Assembly: GCA_002179805.1 (NCBI GenBank)
Contig: NAVB01002133.1
Span: 1 to 12,203, forward strand
DNA from: Acanthamoeba lenticulata
Lineage: Eukaryota > Discosea > Longamoebia > Acanthamoebidae
Direction of reading: 5' to 3'
Length of the DNA: 12,203 nt
Shown: in pieces, positions 7,762-12,203 of the stretch
Numbering within the stretch: position 1 is the first letter of the stretch
How the letters are laid out: each line of letters opens with the position of its first letter
Notes under the pieces: model-generated
Databases searched by the model: none
Seen by the model: the letters and a program-made list of their open reading frames with translations, nothing else
Told to the model about the DNA's origin: nothing
Position numbers and translations under genes: made by a program

Positions 7762-9839
7762 TCAGAGACGAGCGGACGAGGACGAGGCGGCCGAGAGGAG
7801 GAAGCCGTAGCGCGAGAAGACAAAGGCGAGGACCGGAACGGCCACGAGGGCGAGGAGGGCCCAGCCCCACCGCGGGAAGCGCAGGTCGGAGCTCAAAATC
7901 TTGAGCCACTTGAGCTTGCTGTCCGTGTAGGGCGGGTACCGCAGCGACGGGTCGGACCAGGTGGCGCGCTTGAGGACGCTCTTGCGGTGCGTGAAGGTGT
8001 CGAACGTGTGCTTGCCGTTGTAGGCGCCCATCCCGCTCTCGCCCACGCCACCAAACGGAAGCTCCGGGCACACCACCTGCATGATCGCCTCGTTGATGCC
8101 CACTCCGCCTGCACCATGACGATGACGATGGAATGTGAGTACATGACGAGGAATATTGATAAAGAAGATGATGAAGGATGAATGTACCGGAGAAGGTGTT
8201 GTTGAGGACCTTGTCCTGCGTGGCGGTGCTGTTGGAGAAGATGTAGAGGGCCAGCGGCTTGGGTCGCTCGTTGATGAAATCGATGGCAGACTCAACTGAG
8301 TCCACGGGGATGACCGGCAGCACGGGCCCGAAGATTTCCTGTTGTGTTTCATTTGTTTTGCACAATGTCAACAATCGTGTAAAGACGATGAAGGAGGAAA
8401 AGGGTGGTCATACCTCCTGCATGAGCTTCGAGTTGACGTCAACGTTGGTGAGGATGGTGGGCGCGACGTAGCGGTCCTCCACGTCCACCTCGCCACCCAC
8501 ATACACGTCGTGTCCTGAGGAGCCTCACATGTTAGTTTGGGCCAGAGCAGAGGACAGCTCAAGAAGGACAAGACAAAAAAGACGAACCCTCGAGGAGAGA
8601 GGCAACGCGTTGGGTGTGGCGCTCGTTGATGATGCGCGAGAAGTCGCGCGTGTTCTTGGGACCGTCCGCGTAGAACTCCTTGAGAGTGGCCGCCATCTTC
8701 TCGAGCAGCGGCTTCTCCATGTCTGCCGCCCCGAATGGATTATTATCATCAGTTCAGTTCAGTTGTTCACCACCGCCATCTCTCCTCCACTGAGGCCAGA
8801 CGTCGTACCGCGAGTGACGAGGACATAGTCCGGCGCGACGCACGTCTGGCCGGCGTTGATGGTGAACTTGGCCCTGCAGCAAGAGGGTGAACGTGAGCAA
8901 CTGGCGTGTGTTGTGAAGAAGAGGTTCGAGCGCTCTTGAGTCTTCCTCTTACCAGCACAGACGGCGAGCGGCGACGTCGAGGTTGGCGTGCGAGTCGAGG
9001 ATGACGGGCGACTTGCCGCCGAGCTCGAGCGTGACCGGGGTGAGGTTGGCGGCGGCGGCCTTCATGATCTCACGGCCCACCTTGCCGTTGCCCGTGTAGA
9101 AGATGTAGTCCCAGGTCTCACGCAGCAGGGCCTGCGTTTCCTCGACGGCGCCCTCAACCACGACCACGGCCTCGCGGTCCAGGTAGCGCGGCAGGAGCTC
9201 CCCCATCGCGCGCGAGCAGTTGCTGCTCACCTCGGAGGGCTTGACGCACACCACGTTGCCGGCCGCAATAGCGCCGATCAGCGGCTTGAGCAGCAACGAG
9301 AACGGGTAGTTCCACTGCGTCGAGCGCGTAGAGTGTTATCGTGAGCTGAAAAGGCAAGTAGCTTGTAGCAGGCAAGGTCAACAAGGGAGACGCACTGGCG
9401 CAATGATGAGGACGAGGCCGTAGGGCTCCTTGACAACGTAGCCAGAGCCAGGCAAAGTGGTGAGGGGCACAGGCTTCTCCTCGGGCTTGATCCACACGGG
9501 CAGATTCTCAATGGCGGCGTTGAGCTCCTTAAGGGTGCCATCAATCTCAGCCCGAGTGATCAGGTCGGTGGATCGCAGGTCAGCCTTGAGGGCACTGATA
9601 ATCTGCAATGATGAAAAATTGATTCATCAACGTTCAATCACCTTACGTGCTCCATGAGAAAGCAGCAAAGTGTGGTGATGTTTTGGCACCTTGTTCTCGT
9701 TTTCCTTGAGCAGCTTGGCGAGCTGGCGCAGCTGCTGCATACGCCATTCAAGAGGCAGCGTCTTGCCGCTCTTCCAGGTCCTGCGCAAGCCAGCCACCAG
9801 GCCAGGGATCGACTCAACGGGCGTGTACTGTCCTTCCAT
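7762..9839 (-). CDS. Class-3 (fatty) aldehyde dehydrogenase with C-terminal membrane segment
   Basis: Eight exons (9839-9690, 9602-9396, 9314-8953, 8873-8809, 8722-8588, 8514-8414, 8338-8188, 8108-7762) with GT-AG introns of 73-87 nt, all in phase, give 505 residues, normal for the ALDH3 family. The enzyme oxidises aldehydes to acids with NAD(P)+. Visible motifs are APWNYPF before residue 124, KPSE (Lys144), TLELGGKSP with general-base Glu216, NAGQTCVAP with nucleophile Cys251, EIFGP (Glu341) and PFGGVGESGMG. There is no N-terminal extension, as in class 3. Residues about 473-497 (WALLALVAVPVLAFVFSRYG) form a C-terminal membrane anchor, as in ALDH3A2-type fatty aldehyde dehydrogenases, so long-chain aldehydes on a membrane are the likely substrate. 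The last three residues are ARL, which fits the PTS1 peroxisome consensus. The frame is open upstream to an ATG at 10043, but that ATG lies among CCAAT boxes. Confidence 0.95.
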
Positions 9840-10151
9840 CTTCTGAATATCAAATGAATTGAATTGGTGGGTGACTGGTTTCTTCTCAAAAAGCGCAGGC
9901 GAAAGGCAGACTGGTAAAAAGGAGGCCACCAACCTGCTGAATGGAATCACAACGATGCAGGTGTGGCTAAAGGCGAGAACAACAAAACTTCGCCACGCAA
10001 GACCAAGGCAGTTGGATGTAATCTTTCCTATTGGTCGGGACATTTAATTGGTTGTGAATTCCGGCGATTGGTTCCGCCTCCCGACAGTTGACTGGCCGCC
10101 ACATACAGTCACTTGCTTGGCCAAGAGCTGCCGCAAAAGAGCTGCGCCCGC
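9840..10151 (-). other. Spacer upstream of the dehydrogenase gene
   Basis: This 312-bp gap lies between the CLC stop and the dehydrogenase start, both on the minus strand. It must hold the 3' UTR of the former and the promoter/5' UTR of the latter. Apart from the CCAAT cluster listed separately, it holds no recognisable gene. A TTTGATATTCAG ending a few bases before the ATG could be the acceptor of a 5' UTR intron. No clear polyadenylation signal for the CLC gene was seen. Confidence 0.5.
10030..10071 (-). promoter_or_regulatory. Three CCAAT boxes upstream of the dehydrogenase gene
   Basis: CCAAT occurs three times on the minus strand, at 10071-10067, 10051-10047 and 10034-10030, spaced 20 and 17 bp. 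They lie about 190-230 bp upstream of the start at 9839. CCAAT is the core site of NF-Y in eukaryotes, and clustered same-strand copies are typical of promoters. No TATA box was seen. Confidence 0.5.
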
Positions 10152-12176
10152 TCAGTGGCTGTAGAACTTGCAGAGCTTGCGGAGCGAGTTCGTGGGCGTG
10201 TTGGAGAAGTTCTCGATGGCCTGCTTGAGGGTGTCGCGCGTAATGACTCCCACAAGACTCCCATTGCTCGTCACGTAGGCCTCCGTCAGTCGGAACGTGA
10301 TGAACAACATGTGGATCTGTGCACCCTCACCCCAACTCGAGTTCAGTGATCGTTGTTCCTTCATCAAGCTGTGTCTTCTTCATCTGTGACGCACCTCAGT
10401 AAGAGGCAGCACGTCGACGATCTGTATGGGCAGCGGCGTGTGCGGGATGGCCGGCAGCGACTTGCGCTCCTCAGCCGTGAGGTTCTCGTCTGGCCTCACA
10501 CACACGAAAGAGAGTGAGCGACCCATTTGCTGTCTGGTTAAAGAGCTCCTTAGGTACCGTCTTCTTCGAAGAGCTTGAACTTGCTTAGGAGCTCGGCCTC
10601 GGTCAGGGTGATCACCTGCTCGCCGTTGCTGGTGGTGCTGCTGGTGGACTTGCGCGATCCACGACTGGCCCGTCGCTGCCTGGACTCGAACGTGCCGTAG
10701 GGTTTCGCGCTGCCTTCGCCGCCGCCTCCGCCGCTTATTGTACTGCCGCGCCGGCCAAGCTGTGTGCTCCTGCGAGATCGCCTGAGATCTTCCCACGCAG
10801 AGAAGGGCCGGGACCCGGCGCCGCCGCCATCGCCTCCGCCGATGGTGCTGAACAGGTCTGGCGACGTCTCGTTGAGCGCGTTGACGACGAGCTGGAAGCA
10901 CTGAAGCAGGTACGTCGTCAGCTCCCGCCGCTCGACGTAGCCCTTGAGCGTCATGTTCTCTGCGACAAAGGGCCAGACACGTGAGACATCACCGTCACAA
11001 AGTGGGCCATGAAGGGAAGAGTGAGTTACCCTTGTTGTTGACCACTGGGAAGACGTTGGCGTCCTTGTTCTTAGACAGGAGCGAGGCCACCTCCTTGGGT
11101 GTGGCATGCTGCAGCACAAACGGCACGCTTGTCTCCATGATCTCACCCGCCTTGACCTCGTACACGCTGTGCCCTTCATGTGAGCCCAACAAACACCACA
11201 CGCGCCGCACACGGTCTGCCACGTACCTGGCGTCGAGGTCGGGCAGAAAGGGCAGGTTACGAAGCATGGCGATCTTGTCATAGTAGTTGACCGAGAACAC
11301 GCGCGACACGGCGACCGAGCAGCTCACGGCCACCATGATGGGCGCCACCAGGTTGAGCTGGCCGGACATCTCCAGCACGATCACCGCCGTCGACAGCGTG
11401 TGGGTCACGCCCGAGGTAAACGCCGCCGCGCCTGCAATCGCGCACGACGTGCGTGAGACGACAACCTATAGGCATGGTGCAGCAAGGCAAAGAGAAGCAG
11501 GGGCCGTGCCGATGATGGCGTAGGTGGCGGGAATGATCGATGGCGCAAGGTCCTGCGAGAAATAGGCCAGCCCGTTTGGGTAATAGTCCTGCAGGAGCTC
11601 ACCCACGACTCGCCCCATTCCCATGCCTGTGCGCAGCCGCGTCCCCAAAGGGCAGAGGCGCATCAGGACTCCATTCGACTGAATGTGTCATGTGTTGTGT
11701 CAAAGGCGCCATACCCATGGCGAGGCACGGGCCAAACACGCCGCCCGAGATGGGCATCGTCGCCGCCAGCACGCACCCGGAGAACTGCAGCTCGACGCGT
11801 GAGCAGCTCGGTGGCGAACAAGAAGAGGAGAGCTTGGTGGCCGCAAGGTGCGGGCCATGAGAGGACGGGAGGGGAAAGTACGCGGGTGAAGACAAAGAGG
11901 GCGAGCGAGACAAAGAAGGGAAGGGCCAGCCAGTCACGAGCACGCTCGCCGATATCGTCGAGCGGACCCACGTGCGACAGATCCTTCATGGCGTCGTTGG
12001 TTTGCAGCTGCGTGATACATCATCATCACCGTCATCACCGTTATCGTGGTGCGTTCCTCCATGAGCTCATGATCTCATCACGTGGGGGTTCAGCGCGTAC
12101 CGAAAGAAAGCGGTAGTTGCCCGGGAATGTCACGAGGGCCGTGTAGAGCGCCACGCACACACCGTAGGTGTAGGGG
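10152..12176 (-). CDS. CLC chloride channel/transporter, C-terminal half with two CBS domains (partial)
   Basis: Nine exons are visible: 12176-12101, 12007-11882, 11784-11715, 11626-11510, 11431-11227, 11166-11030, 10959-10558, 10489-10395 and 10316-10152. They give 463 residues, and the start is beyond the window. CLC proteins pass chloride, alone or in exchange for protons, across plasma or organelle membranes. The segment starts at the YGVCVALYTALVTFPG membrane helix. PISGGVFGP (residues 78-86) holds the GxFxP chloride-binding motif; GAAAFTSGVTHTLSTAV follows, then NYYDKIAM, whose Tyr180 fits the helix-R pore tyrosine. Pattern and spacing resemble animal CLC-1/CLC-2-type proteins. CBS1 covers about 199-265 and CBS2 about 385-445 (AYVTSNGSLVGVITRDTL). 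They are separated by a Gly/Ser/Arg-rich linker with RRSRRS, RRGS and RRAS. The gating and proton glutamates would lie upstream, so channel versus exchanger cannot be decided. Introns are 60-97 nt; one is probably GC-AG. Confidence 0.94.
11432..11509 (-). other. Probable GC-AG intron in the CLC gene
   Basis: The CLC frame ATC-ATC-G (ending at 11510) must join GC-GCG-GCG-GCG-TTT (from 11431) to give YAIIGAAAFTSGVTHT, which fits CLC proteins without gap. The 78-nt piece between ends in GATTGCAG but begins GCACGG. No GT exists at or near the required junction. Reading through meets an in-frame stop at about 11468, so removal is needed for a full protein. Length matches neighbouring introns. Confidence 0.6.
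12018..12050. repeat. ATC/GAT-rich microsatellite inside a CLC intron
   Basis: Imperfect triplet repeat (CATCATCATC, then CACCGTCATCACCG) in the intron 12008-12100. In the sense of the gene it reads as GAT/GGT-type triplets, like the run in the GRAM gene intron. Confidence 0.55.
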
Positions 12177-12203
12177 CTGTAATCATAGCGTGAATATTAT
12201 AAA

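Noticed and set aside
9840..10043. A 68-residue in-frame N-terminal extension of the aldehyde dehydrogenase from an ATG at 10043
   Set aside because: The ATG lies between CCAAT boxes, class-3 enzymes lack such an extension, and the start at 9839 gives a normal-length protein. Not excluded without transcript data.

Overview
The window is a piece of a nuclear genome from a free-living, GC-rich, intron-dense eukaryote. Nineteen of the 20 complete introns I could place are only 60-97 nt long and interrupt compact, GC-rich exons. Proteins carry long Ser, Gln/His and acidic low-complexity tracts, and spacers and introns are AT-richer. This style fits an Acanthamoeba-like amoebozoan best. That is an inference from style and domain content; I had no database. 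I see no bacterial operon, transposon, CRISPR array, rRNA or tRNA.

Layout: (1) 1-507, plus strand: the last intron and last coding exon of a membrane protein with a transmembrane segment and a very acidic C-terminal tail. (2) 508-859: spacer with several small inverted repeats and an E-box. (3) 860-3663, plus: a two-exon gene for a Ser-rich protein of about 800 residues with one C2H2-like finger, a Gln/His tract and a coiled coil, possibly a transcription regulator. (4) 3926-5327, plus: a five-exon gene for a 367-residue coiled-coil protein ending in a GRAM domain. (5) 5453-7444, minus: a single-exon gene for a 663-residue, mostly disordered protein that I do not recognise. (6) 7762-9839, minus: an eight-exon gene for a 505-residue class-3 aldehyde dehydrogenase with a C-terminal membrane segment, like fatty aldehyde dehydrogenases. 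(7) 10152-12176, minus: nine exons encoding the C-terminal half of a CLC chloride channel/transporter with two CBS domains; its 5' part lies beyond the window end.

Genes 1-3 point right and genes 4-6 point left, so genes 3 and 4 converge with about 125 nt between stop codons. Nothing indicates that the six genes form one pathway; they look like independent eukaryotic transcription units. The best-supported points for a second look are a probable GC-AG intron in the CLC gene, a membrane-anchored aldehyde dehydrogenase ending in a PTS1-like ARL, and two large low-complexity proteins of unknown function. I did not find evidence of a new multi-gene system.
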